This document shows, in pieces, positions 6,851-14,275 of a stretch of DNA of 16,904 nt (position 1 is the stretch's first letter; every line of letters begins with the position of its first letter). Position numbers and translations under genes: made by a program. The notes under the pieces are model-generated. The model did not search any database, was not told where the DNA came from, and saw only the letters and a list, made by a program, of their open reading frames with translations. The DNA is taken from contig CAJXBY010000042.1 in assembly GCA_913051905.1 (NCBI GenBank), forward strand, positions 1 to 16,904, given 5' to 3'. Source of the stretch: an uncultured Gammaproteobacteria bacterium (GTDB taxonomy: Bacteria; Pseudomonadota; Gammaproteobacteria; Arenicellales; UBA868).

Positions 6851-7921
6851 TTGCGTGCCTTAATCCGTCAGTTGAATCCCGTTGCGGAGTCGGTCATCGC
6901 CGGGTTGATCGGGATTGCCATCGGGGCAGTGATCATGCTGGTGTACGGCTATGATCCCGTTGCGGCCTATATTTCCTTGTTCCGTGGGAGTTTCGGCAGC
7001 ATCTACAGCTGGGCCGAGTCACTGGCTAATGCCACGCCATTGATTCTCACGGCACTGACTTTTGCCGTCGCCATGCGCGGTGGCCTGTTCAACATCGGTG
7101 CGGAAGGTCAGCTTTATATTGGCGCACTTGCCGCCGTAGCCGTCAGTCTGATTCATCTGCCTTATCCTTTGCACGTGGTTGTCGCACTCCTGGCGGCCAT
7201 GCTGGCCGGAATGATCTGGAGTCTGCCGGTTGCTTTTCTCAAGCTGGGCCGTGGTGTACATGAGGTGATCTCGACCATCATGTTCAACTGGATCGCACAC
7301 TTCTTTGCGTTTTATCTCATCGCAAACGTACTCACCGATCCGAAGCGGGGCGAGAAGACGATCAGTATCGCCGAGACATCACGGTTGGCAAGGGTCCTGC
7401 CTGATGCCAGTCTCAATTTCGGTCTGCTGGTTGCAGTGATTTCGGCTGTTGTGGTGTTGTTTCTTCTCTGGCGAACCACAGGAGGGTTTGAATTGCGGGT
7501 AAGCGGTTTCAACCCGGATGCTGCCCGCTATGCAGGGATCAGCCGCCGCCGACAGATTTTGACGGTTTTTCTCATCGGCGGTGCTACCGCCGGTCTTGCC
7601 GGCGCAGTTCAGGTGATGGGCCGGCCGCCTACCTACGCCTTGATGAGTGGCCTGCCGCAGTTCGTGAACCTCGGATTCGACGGGATCGGTGTGGCCATGA
7701 TCGGGCGGAACCATCCCATCGGAATCATCTTTGCGGCGATCTTTTTTGGAGGGCTGCTGGTCGGAGGTCGCATTATGCAGTTCTCGCCCGGCGTCCCCCT
7801 GGAAATGGTTCGGGTGGTCGAGGGGGTGATCATCCTGGCGCTGGCTGTACCTGAACTGAAGCGTATTTTGGTCCGTATCGGTTTGCGATTGAAACGCAGG
7901 AGGCAGAGCCATGGCGCTTGA
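6851..7921 (+). CDS. ABC nucleoside importer permease 1 (BMP/NupP type)
   Basis: A 356-residue integral membrane permease of the branched-chain/ribose-type family (BPD_transp_2), with about eight to ten hydrophobic segments. Family signposts are LANATPLILTALTFAVAMRGG then LFNIGAEGQLYIGA around 57-93, where the EGQ segment is the cytoplasmic coupling region to the ATPase. Later come LKLGRGVHEVISTIMFNWIA and GFELRVSGFNPDAARYAGI. The start must be non-ATG: TAA closes the frame at 6845-6847, and the first ATG (6935) falls within the first membrane segment. TTG at 6851 is chosen and TTG at 6872 is the alternative. No clear ribosome binding site is seen. The 3' end overlaps permease 2 by 11 nt. Confidence 0.92.
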   Translation: MRALIRQLNPVAESVIAGLIGIAIGAVIMLVYGYDPVAAYISLFRGSFGSIYSWAESLANATPLILTALTFAVAMRGGLFNIGAEGQLYIGALAAVAVSLIHLPYPLHVVVALLAAMLAGMIWSLPVAFLKLGRGVHEVISTIMFNWIAHFFAFYLIANVLTDPKRGEKTISIAETSRLARVLPDASLNFGLLVAVISAVVVLFLLWRTTGGFELRVSGFNPDAARYAGISRRRQILTVFLIGGATAGLAGAVQVMGRPPTYALMSGLPQFVNLGFDGIGVAMIGRNHPIGIIFAAIFFGGLLVGGRIMQFSPGVPLEMVRVVEGVIILALAVPELKRILVRIGLRLKRRRQSHGA

Positions 7922-8813
7922 GCATCTCTGGGGTATTCTCTTTATCTCGCTGCACGCGATGGTCCCTATTACGCTGGCTGCCATCGGTGAGACAATCGAG
8001 GAGTCCGCCGGTCTGTTTAACATCGGTCTGGAAGGTATCCTGTTGTTGAGTGCACTGGCCGGCGCAGTGGGTGCCGAAGCCTCCGGCAGTGCGGTGGTTG
8101 GACTGATGACGGGAATGGGGACTGGTGCCCTGATCGGGTTGCTGTTCGGTGTGGTCAACACGTACTGGAAGGGAAGCCAGTTGATTACCGGGGTTGGAAT
8201 CAACCTTTTTGCTTTTGGTTTTGTCGCGTTCATGCTGATCACGTTGGGCGCACCCGGTTTTCACAGCGTACCGCGTGACGTGCAGGTCAAGCTGATCCCC
8301 CTCGGCGTTGGAAGCCTGAGCCCACTGGTGCTGGTGACGGTGATCCTGGCAATTGGGGTTTACTGGTTGTTGTACCGTACCCAACTCGGAATCCGAATTC
8401 GGGCAGTGGGTGAGAACCCGGCTGCGGCAGACGTTGCCGGTATCCGGGTCAATGCGCTTCGTTTGGGCACGGCGGTTGCGGCAGGTCTGCTGGCAGGTCT
8501 TGCGGGTGCCTACCTCAGCGTTGACTGGTTCGGTGCTGTAACCAAGGAGATCACTGCGGGTCGTGGCTTTATTGCACTGGCAACAGTGGTGTTCAGCGGA
8601 CTCAATCCCTTGCTCGCTTTATTGGGGGGATTTATTTTCGGCTTCTTCGATGGGTTGGCAACCTGGGTTGCCACCTACCCCGGAGTCAAAAAGCTGATTC
8701 CTTGGCAGTTTGTCGCGATGGCACCGTATGTCGTGACGTTGCTGGTCGTGGCTGGAGCCATTGGCAGGGCCCGCTTCCCCAAGGCTTTAGGGGTTCCTTA
8801 CTTGCGGGAGTGA
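7911..8813 (+). CDS. ABC nucleoside importer permease 2 (BMP/NupQ type)
   Basis: A 300-residue membrane permease, the shorter partner of the preceding gene and from the same BPD_transp_2 superfamily. Typical blocks are MVPITLAAIGETIEESAGLFNIGLEG (here spanning about residues 17-42, with the EG-containing coupling loop) and TQLGIRIRAVGENPAAADVAGI in the middle, which is the classic cytoplasmic loop contacting the nucleotide-binding subunit. SVDWFGAVTKEITAGRGFIALA follows. The ATG at 7911 has AGGAGG about 6 nt upstream, inside the permease 1 gene, and overlaps that gene by 11 nt, so the two are co-translated as a heterodimer. The gene ends 18 bp before the stop of the convergent ATPase gene. 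No terminator is visible in that short gap. Confidence 0.93.
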   Translation: MALEHLWGILFISLHAMVPITLAAIGETIEESAGLFNIGLEGILLLSALAGAVGAEASGSAVVGLMTGMGTGALIGLLFGVVNTYWKGSQLITGVGINLFAFGFVAFMLITLGAPGFHSVPRDVQVKLIPLGVGSLSPLVLVTVILAIGVYWLLYRTQLGIRIRAVGENPAAADVAGIRVNALRLGTAVAAGLLAGLAGAYLSVDWFGAVTKEITAGRGFIALATVVFSGLNPLLALLGGFIFGFFDGLATWVATYPGVKKLIPWQFVAMAPYVVTLLVVAGAIGRARFPKALGVPYLRE

Positions 8814-8831
8814 TGTAAAGCGAGGCCGTAC

Positions 8832-10379
8832 TCAGGCAGCCCGTTCGAGCGTTCCTCCACCTGCCATCCAGCGGCCGAGCTGTTCCCGGTCGGCACCCTG
8901 TGCCTCGACCATACCGGCCATTGCACCCTGGAAAATTACACCGATCCGGTCTGACAACGACATGATCTCGTCCAGATCTTCAGAGACCACGAGAATGGCG
9001 GAACCGTTCTCGCGCAACTCCAGAAACAACTCCCATGTGTGCCGAATGGCCCTGGCATCAAGCCCTTCAGTGGGATGCGACGCAATGATTACCGGCGGCT
9101 TACGCCAGGTTTCACGCCCCAGGATCAACCGCTGAATATTGCCGCCTGAAAGGATCCGGGACTCGGTCTGCCACAGGTCCGGTACCAGCGCATTGAACCG
9201 CGAGACGATGTCCTCGGTATGCCGGTTGATTTCACGGGGTTTAAGGATGCCGCGGCTGGCAAACGGGGTGGTTCGGTAATCCTTGAGTATGACGTTCTCG
9301 GCTACGAACATCGATTCAACGATACCGATCTCCCGCCGCTGTTCCGGGATGTGGGCAACGCCTTGTTCAATAAAAGCCCTGGGTGTTTGATGGGTCATGT
9401 CCCTGCCGAGAATTCGGATCTCGCCCTGTTTTGCAGGGCGAAGACCGGTGAGGCACTCGATGAGTTCGCTCTGACCGTTTCCGGCAACGCCGGCAATGCC
9501 AAGAATCTCACCCTTGCGAACTTCTAGATTGATCGAGGGTGTGCCTGCTTGGTCCTCACCGGTCTGGGGGATCAGATCGATGACCTGGATCGCTTTGTCC
9601 TCTGACACGACCGGGGGTCTTGCCATATAGTCTGGTACCACCTCACCGAATGTACGGCGGGTGAGTTCTTCCTCATTGGTCTCGCTGACCGGCTGGGTGC
9701 CGTGAGTTTTACCGAGTTTGAGGACCGTGACCCGGTCAGAGACTGCAAACACTTCACGCATCTTGTGGGTGATAAAGACGATGCCTTTACCTTCGCCGGT
9801 CATGGCCCTCAGAACGTCAAAAAGGTGATCCGCTTCTCCGGGGGTCAGCAGCGAGGTCGGTTCATCCAGCAGCAGGACCTCAGGTTCGTGATAGAGCACT
9901 TTGAGAATTTCCGCCCGTTGCTGCTCGCCGGCAGAGAGCGTTTCAACTCGAGCTCTGGGGTCCACCTTAAGCTCATATCGTTCGGCGAGCTCGGCCAGTT
10001 TCTTCTCCACCGCCTTTATGGGGAAGGAAAAGCTTGCTGATTTCAGCCCGACCATCACGTTCTCCGCCACGGTAAAGGCTGGCACAAGCATCAGCTCCTG
10101 GTGGACCATGGCGATGCCGTGGGCGAGTCCGTCCCGGGGTGAAACGAGTTCTACAGGTTGGCCCTTGATCCTGATTTCTCCGGCAGTTTTACCGTAGTAA
10201 CCGGATAGGATATTGGCGATGACCGTTTTCCCGGCGCCGTTCTCACCAAGCAGGGTATGCACCTCTCCGGCGCGGACTTCAAAGTCAATGTGATCCAGGA
10301 TCAGGTGTTCCCAGACGCCTGGGAAACCCTTGGAGATGCCACGCGCCTGAAGCAGAATGTCGCCGGGTGTTGGGGTCAT
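8832..10379 (-). CDS. ABC nucleoside importer ATPase with two nucleotide-binding domains
   Basis: A cytoplasmic ATPase of about 515 residues of the RbsA/NupO type, with two fused nucleotide-binding domains. Domain 1 has Walker A GENGAGKT near residues 45-52, Q-loop HQE near 94, signature LSAGEQQ near 149-155 and Walker B LLLDEPT near 170-175. Domain 2 has a degenerate P-loop GVAGNGQSEL, signature LSGGNIQ, and a Walker B region reading ASHPTEGLD, in which the catalytic Glu is replaced. Such degeneracy is normal for the second half of this family. The ATG at 10379 is preferred; a TTG at 10388 has AGGA 7 nt upstream and would add three residues (MDS). It is the only ATPase for the adjacent permeases, but it lies on the opposite strand, facing them tail to tail, so it must have its own promoter. 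Confidence 0.94.
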   Translation of the reverse strand: MTPTPGDILLQARGISKGFPGVWEHLILDHIDFEVRAGEVHTLLGENGAGKTVIANILSGYYGKTAGEIRIKGQPVELVSPRDGLAHGIAMVHQELMLVPAFTVAENVMVGLKSASFSFPIKAVEKKLAELAERYELKVDPRARVETLSAGEQQRAEILKVLYHEPEVLLLDEPTSLLTPGEADHLFDVLRAMTGEGKGIVFITHKMREVFAVSDRVTVLKLGKTHGTQPVSETNEEELTRRTFGEVVPDYMARPPVVSEDKAIQVIDLIPQTGEDQAGTPSINLEVRKGEILGIAGVAGNGQSELIECLTGLRPAKQGEIRILGRDMTHQTPRAFIEQGVAHIPEQRREIGIVESMFVAENVILKDYRTTPFASRGILKPREINRHTEDIVSRFNALVPDLWQTESRILSGGNIQRLILGRETWRKPPVIIASHPTEGLDARAIRHTWELFLELRENGSAILVVSEDLDEIMSLSDRIGVIFQGAMAGMVEAQGADREQLGRWMAGGGTLERAA

Positions 10380-10485
10380 TGAATCCAAAAGTGATTCCTG
10401 AGGTTATTGAATCTCGCTGATCGTGTCAGTAGATCGTTGAGACCGGGGCCTATCGTCCATCCACATTGCAATCGGATCGGCCTAC

Positions 10486-10491
10486 TATAAT
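10486..10491 (+). promoter_or_regulatory. Consensus -10 box upstream of the purine nucleoside phosphorylase gene
   Basis: TATAAT at 10486-10491 is a perfect sigma-70 -10 box in the divergent ATPase/PNP intergenic region. The nearest -35-like sequence, TTGCAA at 10466-10471, gives a 14-bp spacer, too short for strong activity, so activator dependence is possible. Transcription would start near 10498. Confidence 0.45.
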
Positions 10492-10567
10492 CAAAGACCA
10501 GGTATGGCAATAGTCTGCCGGTATTCCTGTGACTTTTAAGGTTAACAGTCGGGACGACGCACCAAAC

Positions 10568-11395
10568 ATGAAACGCCATGAATCCGCGGGTGAGATGATC
10601 CGCCAGGCTGCTGCCGGCCGCCTGCCTAGAGTCGGCCTGATCCTGGGAAGTGGTCTGGCAGAGTTGGCAAAACGGATCGAAAACGCGGTTGTGATCTCCT
10701 ATCAGGATCTGCCGGGCTATCCGGCGACCACTGTCGAGGGCCATGTCGGGCGCTTGGTGATTGGCGACTGGGCGGGCATCCGGGTGGCCTGTATGCAGGG
10801 GCGTTTTCATGTGTATGAAGGGTACGACCCCTCTGAGTTCATAACACCGATCAGAGCCTTGCAGGCAGCGGGCTGTGAGCTTCTGCTGGTGACCTGTGCT
10901 GCCGGCAGCTTGAGAGAGGAAATGCCGCCAGGCAGCCTGATGGCGTTGACAGACCACATCAACTGGTCGGGAATCAGCCCCCTAGCGGGACCAAACGACG
11001 CGGACATTGGGCCTCGTTTTTTGGATCTGAACAATGCCTACGATCCAGGGCTGCGTTCGTTACTGCAGGATGCCGCGCAGGAAACCGGGGTCATCTTACA
11101 AGAGGGTGTTTACATCTGGTGTTTGGGGCCCAATTTTGAGACGCCGGCCGAAATCAGGGCTTTTAGGATGCTTGGGGCAGACGTCGTCGGCATGTCGACG
11201 GTCCCGGAGTGCCTGATCGCACGGCATTGCGGCATGCAGGTGGCTGCGGTTTCAGTGATCACCAATCTCGCGGCTGGGATGCAGCCTGAGCTCTTCCATG
11301 CAGAGACCCTGGCGGCTGGAGGAAGGGCAACGCCAAAACTGGGAAACCTTATTGAATCGTTTCTTGGGGGTCTTAGTGTAGCTGGATTTACATGA
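10568..11395 (+). CDS. Purine nucleoside phosphorylase, trimeric (inosine/guanosine) type
   Basis: Cytosolic enzyme splitting purine ribo- and deoxyribonucleosides with phosphate into free base and (deoxy)ribose-1-phosphate. The 275-residue product fits the trimeric PNP class. With this start, landmarks are LILGSGL (phosphate-site Ser28), GRFHVYEGY (Arg79, His81), GPNFETPAE (Glu191, purine-binding), GMSTVPE (Met209, Ser210) and VITNLAAG (Asn233). One deviation is VTCAAG at 108-113, where most relatives have VTNAAG. The ATG at 10568 is preferred because the in-frame GTG at 10529 would add 13 residues of unlikely sequence; neither has a clear ribosome binding site. It is divergent from the ABC ATPase. 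The ribose-1-phosphate made would be used by DeoB downstream. Confidence 0.92.
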   Translation: MKRHESAGEMIRQAAAGRLPRVGLILGSGLAELAKRIENAVVISYQDLPGYPATTVEGHVGRLVIGDWAGIRVACMQGRFHVYEGYDPSEFITPIRALQAAGCELLLVTCAAGSLREEMPPGSLMALTDHINWSGISPLAGPNDADIGPRFLDLNNAYDPGLRSLLQDAAQETGVILQEGVYIWCLGPNFETPAEIRAFRMLGADVVGMSTVPECLIARHCGMQVAAVSVITNLAAGMQPELFHAETLAAGGRATPKLGNLIESFLGGLSVAGFT

Positions 11396-11561
11396 CAGTC
11401 TTGCTCAACGAACAGTAACGGTATCCAAAGATTTCTAGTTGGGGTATCTGGAGCAGGATTTTTGCAATAACTTCGTGATGATAAATTCCGATAATCACAT
11501 AACCGATTGTTTATGGGGAGCCATCAATAATGAGTTGTCTAGAAAAACTATAAGCCCATTC

Positions 11562-11579
11562 CCGCTAAGGGTTTAGCGG
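11562..11579 (+). other. Hairpin just upstream of the methyltransferase start
   Basis: CCGCTAA (11562-11568) and TTAGCGG (11573-11579) form a perfect 7-bp stem with a GGGT loop, ending 9 nt before the methyltransferase ATG. No Shine-Dalgarno sequence lies between the hairpin and the start. The only one nearby, AAGGG, is within the hairpin and loop (11567-11571). It could control translation or be the end of an upstream transcript. The rest of the 193-nt gap 11396-11588 is AT-rich with nothing else recognised. Confidence 0.45.
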
Positions 11580-11588
11580 AACAATCAA

Positions 11589-12419
11589 ATGAAAATATAC
11601 AGATTATTTTCTCTTTTTCGGAAAATATTTTTCTCGTTGTATAAACGAATTCGTACGGCCATTTATGTGTGGACCAATGATCAAGAGAAAATATTTCAAA
11701 ACGAGTTAGCCCGATACCGAGATCTGGGCCTTGATTATAGAATGGGTCTGCGGGTTCTAGAAAAAACGATCAATGAAAAAATCGACTGTATGGATGTATC
11801 TAGTCATATGGTACTTTTTTCAGCACTTAGTTTGTCGCCATCATATTTTTCGGACATATTAGAAATTGGGACTTATAAAGGGGAGACCAGCAATCTATTG
11901 TCTAGACTATTCCCATCGGGAAATATTACGACAATTGATCTGCCAGCCTCAGACCCGATATTTTTTAATAGTTATTTGGGTGCTAGAGGAAATGCAAACC
12001 GACAGAAGATCTACACAGAAATATTGTCTCAGAACCTCACTCCGGACAACATTCACTTCATTGAAACCAATAGTTTCTTTCTTTTGTCGGTCTTAGATGG
12101 AAAAAAATTTGATTTGATTTGGCTAGATGGTGGTCATTTGTATCCTGAAATTGCATGGGATGCCTGCCAGGCATACTGGTTGTGTAAACCTGGGGGACTA
12201 ATCATCTTCGATGATGTGGCTCTCAATTCAAATACTCGGACAACGGATAAACTTTCCGGGGCAGTACATGAAGTGGTGACGTATATTTCAAGTCGTACTA
12301 ACTGCAAGGTGAGTTATCTTCTCAAGAGGCTTGATCCTAAATACAATTCTGTCCCGAGTCTTCAAAAGCACATTGCCGTACTTGAGAAGTGCATGGCTCC
12401 AGATATTGGAAAAGAATAA
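11589..12419 (+). CDS. Class I SAM-dependent methyltransferase (Methyltransf_24-like), AT-rich
   Basis: A 276-residue protein with a Rossmann-type methyltransferase domain in its middle. Motif I is DILEIGTYKGETS at 89-101, the acidic residue after strand 2 is ITTIDLP (Asp117), and motif IV-like LIWLDGGHLYPEIAWD is at 176-191. Strand 5 reads GGLIIFDDV at 202-210. The DGGH and FDD pattern is like Methyltransf_24 proteins, several of which act on sugars or cell-surface glycans; the substrate here is unknown. The N-terminal 30 residues are rich in Lys, Arg and aromatics (LFSLFRKIFFSLYKRI) and may bind membrane. Base composition is strikingly low in GC compared with both flanks (14 of 60 in line 11581-11640), and codon use is A/T-ending, suggesting recent transfer. 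It has no evident link to nucleoside metabolism. Confidence 0.8.
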   Translation: MKIYRLFSLFRKIFFSLYKRIRTAIYVWTNDQEKIFQNELARYRDLGLDYRMGLRVLEKTINEKIDCMDVSSHMVLFSALSLSPSYFSDILEIGTYKGETSNLLSRLFPSGNITTIDLPASDPIFFNSYLGARGNANRQKIYTEILSQNLTPDNIHFIETNSFFLLSVLDGKKFDLIWLDGGHLYPEIAWDACQAYWLCKPGGLIIFDDVALNSNTRTTDKLSGAVHEVVTYISSRTNCKVSYLLKRLDPKYNSVPSLQKHIAVLEKCMAPDIGKE

Positions 12420-12940
12420 AGAATTTAGAAGACAGATAACTGCTTTGACTAATGAGAGAACTAGAAAAAGGAAAGTAATTTATTGGTTAGGTGGTTCCGA
12501 ACAGTCGTATTTGCTTACTGACGACCGATATCTTGTTAGTGTTAAATTGACTGTTCTTTGTTTTGGCCACTGCTCTGGCTTTCAAAAGGATATACTGATT
12601 TTTTAATGATGCGCCGTCAGTTATTCTGTTCTACCTTTCTTGCCCGATTCTTCAGTCGCTAAGTCGGTCCAGGAGTTAATCAGTCTTCATTCTCTCCCTA
12701 TTAAATTAAACTAGGTCGGTGTAGGCTAAAGAATTTCTGGATTGTTGTAGTAACCTAATGACGCGATCTGACGTAAAGAGAGTGGTCTTGGTTCTGAATG
12801 TCTATGTAATACTCATTACTCCGATAAGAAGCGACTGCCGTAATTGGTTACGCTAGTACATTTAAGAATGTTACGAATGTTCGAACAAAGTGAAAATCTT
12901 GTGCTACTTTCTTTTATCGAGAATCTAGGCCTGCTTTAAG
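12420..12940. other. AT-rich intergenic stretch without a convincing gene
   Basis: About 520 nt between the methyltransferase and deoA, lower in GC than the surrounding genes. The only open frames are short, lack start signals or family resemblance, or overlap known genes. Noted within it are an imperfect 15-nt direct repeat (12659-12673 and 12711-12725, 12 of 15 identical, around GTCGGT), a 7-nt tandem GAATGTT at 12866-12872 and 12875-12881, and a 10-bp palindrome at 12878-12887. No tRNA, IS end or clear terminator was found. The deoA promoter should be here, but I could not place it confidently. Confidence 0.6.
12878..12887. promoter_or_regulatory. Perfect palindrome TGTTCGAACA, candidate operator upstream of deoA
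   Basis: TGTTCGAACA is a 10-bp perfect palindrome whose end is 53 nt before the deoA GTG. It overlaps a tandem GAATGTT repeat (12866-12881). The position suits a repressor site for the deo operon. It resembles the outer bases of the E. coli DeoR operator (TGTTAGAA) only loosely, so the regulator is unknown. Confidence 0.3.
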
Positions 12941-14275
12941 GTGACCAAGCCGTTCCTCGCTCAGGAGGTGATCCGTCGCAAGCGGGAAGGCCAGGTGCTG
13001 GGCAGCGATGAGATCAATCGGTTTATTCGGGCGCTGGCAAGCGGCAGCCTCAACGATGCCCAGGTTGGTGCTTTTGCGATGGCGGTCTACCTGCAAGGGA
13101 TGACCCCGGAAGAGTGCGCAGTCCTGACTATTGCCATGCGGGACTCCGGCGAAGTACTGCACTGGGACAGAGAGCGCCTGCGGGGGCCCGTGATCGATAA
13201 GCATTCGACCGGCGGGGTGGGGGACTGTGTCAGCCTGATGTTGGCACCCATGCTGGCAGCCTGTGGTGCACACGTGCCGATGATCTCCGGCAAAGGTCTG
13301 GGCCACACCGGCGGCACACTGGATAAGCTCTCGAGTATTCCAGGCTACGAAATTCAGCCGTCACTTACGGTCTTTGTCGAGGTCGTCGAGAGTACAGGAT
13401 GTGCGATTATCGGTCCGACACCTGATGTCGCCCCTGCTGATGGACGACTTTATGCCGTACGGGACGTTACCGCGACAGTTGAATCAGTGCCATTGATTAC
13501 CTCCTCGATCCTGTCAAAAAAGCTGGCTTCGGGTCTGGACGCACTGGTAATGGACATTAAGACCGGCAATGGGGCGGTGACCCCAGAACTGAATGCGGCC
13601 AACGCGCTCGCCCGCAGCCTTCTGGATACGGCCAGCGAGACCGGATTAAAGACCTCGGCAGTGATCACAGACATGAACCAACCATTGGCGCCCGTAATCG
13701 GTAATGCGTTGGAAGTCACTGAGGCTGGCGCTTACCTGACCGGGCAGCGTCAGGATCCCCGTCTCCACCAGGTGGTTCTCGCACTGGGCTCAGAGCTGCT
13801 GGTAACAGCTGGTATCACACCAGATCAAGATCAGGCCCGGCGGAAACTCGAGAAGGTCCTGGCCGAGGGTTCTGCGGCAGAGTGTTTCAACAAAATGGTG
13901 GCCTCACTCGGCGGTCCATCGGGATTTCTGGAGCAGACTGATCAGTATCTACCCAAGGCGCCTGTGATAGTCGAGGTCTCTGCCAAGACCAGCGGCGTCG
14001 TATCGTCGATCAATACTCGGGCACTGGGTCTAGCCTTGCTGCGGCTAGGCGGTGGGCGACAGAAGCCCGATGACGATGTGGACCCCGTTGTGGGGTTCGA
14101 CCAGTGCCGGCGCGTCGGAGAGGAAGTGGATCGTGGAAGCCTGCTGTGCCGAATTCACGCCCGGGATCCCGATCAAGCGGCATCCGTCCTATCGGATGTG
14201 CAACGCGCTATTGTTGTCAGTGATCGTACGCCGAAGAGTTCACCCGTGGTTGTTTCCGTTCTGGAGGGGACCTGA
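12941..14275 (+). CDS. deoA: Thymidine phosphorylase DeoA
   Basis: A 444-residue cytosolic phosphorylase converting thymidine or deoxyuridine plus phosphate to base and 2-deoxyribose-1-phosphate. The N-terminus [13 protein letters not shown] matches E. coli DeoA (FLAQEIIRKKRDG, recalled), which supports GTG at 12941 as the start. [10 protein letters not shown] near 86-95 is the phosphate-binding glycine-rich loop. [17 protein letters not shown] near 112-128 corresponds to the family signature, with Lys where most have Arg (SGRGL). [16 protein letters not shown] supplies the thymine-binding Arg, and [11 protein letters not shown] the Ser and Lys partners. The long form with C-terminal VDPVVGF fits DeoA rather than the shorter pyrimidine phosphorylase Pdp. 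It is the first gene of the right-hand operon; its stop overlaps the deoB ATG by one base (TGATG). Confidence 0.96.
   Translation: MTKPFLAQEVIRRKREGQVLGSDEINRFIRALASGSLNDAQVGAFAMAVYLQGMTPEECAVLTIAMRDSGEVLHWDRERLRGPVIDKHSTGGVGDCVSLMLAPMLAACGAHVPMISGKGLGHTGGTLDKLSSIPGYEIQPSLTVFVEVVESTGCAIIGPTPDVAPADGRLYAVRDVTATVESVPLITSSILSKKLASGLDALVMDIKTGNGAVTPELNAANALARSLLDTASETGLKTSAVITDMNQPLAPVIGNALEVTEAGAYLTGQRQDPRLHQVVLALGSELLVTAGITPDQDQARRKLEKVLAEGSAAECFNKMVASLGGPSGFLEQTDQYLPKAPVIVEVSAKTSGVVSSINTRALGLALLRLGGGRQKPDDDVDPVVGFDQCRRVGEEVDRGSLLCRIHARDPDQAASVLSDVQRAIVVSDRTPKSSPVVVSVLEGT

Noticed and set aside
7379..8242. Long minus-strand open frame (287 codons) opposite the two permease genes
   Set aside because: It is antisense to two well-supported membrane proteins, and its translation is low-complexity Pro/Ser/Asn/Gln without family features. 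It is a codon-bias shadow.
9080..9110. Loss of catalytic Glu in the second nucleotide-binding domain as a defect
   Set aside because: Degenerate second domains are common in this ATPase family, and domain 1 is complete, so the protein is not a pseudogene.
12331..12606. 91-codon plus-strand frame overlapping the methyltransferase 3' end
   Set aside because: It overlaps the end of a supported gene by about 90 nt in another frame, lacks a ribosome binding site, and has no family resemblance. I also considered a frameshifted extension of the methyltransferase, but the methyltransferase already has a complete fold.
12879..12886. GTTCGAAC as the T-loop of a tRNA gene
   Set aside because: No acceptor stem, D-arm or anticodon arm can be assembled around it; it is better read as part of a palindrome.
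13288..13330. SGKGL instead of SGRGL in the thymidine phosphorylase signature as evidence of inactivity
   Set aside because: It is a conservative Arg-to-Lys change, and the other substrate residues are intact.
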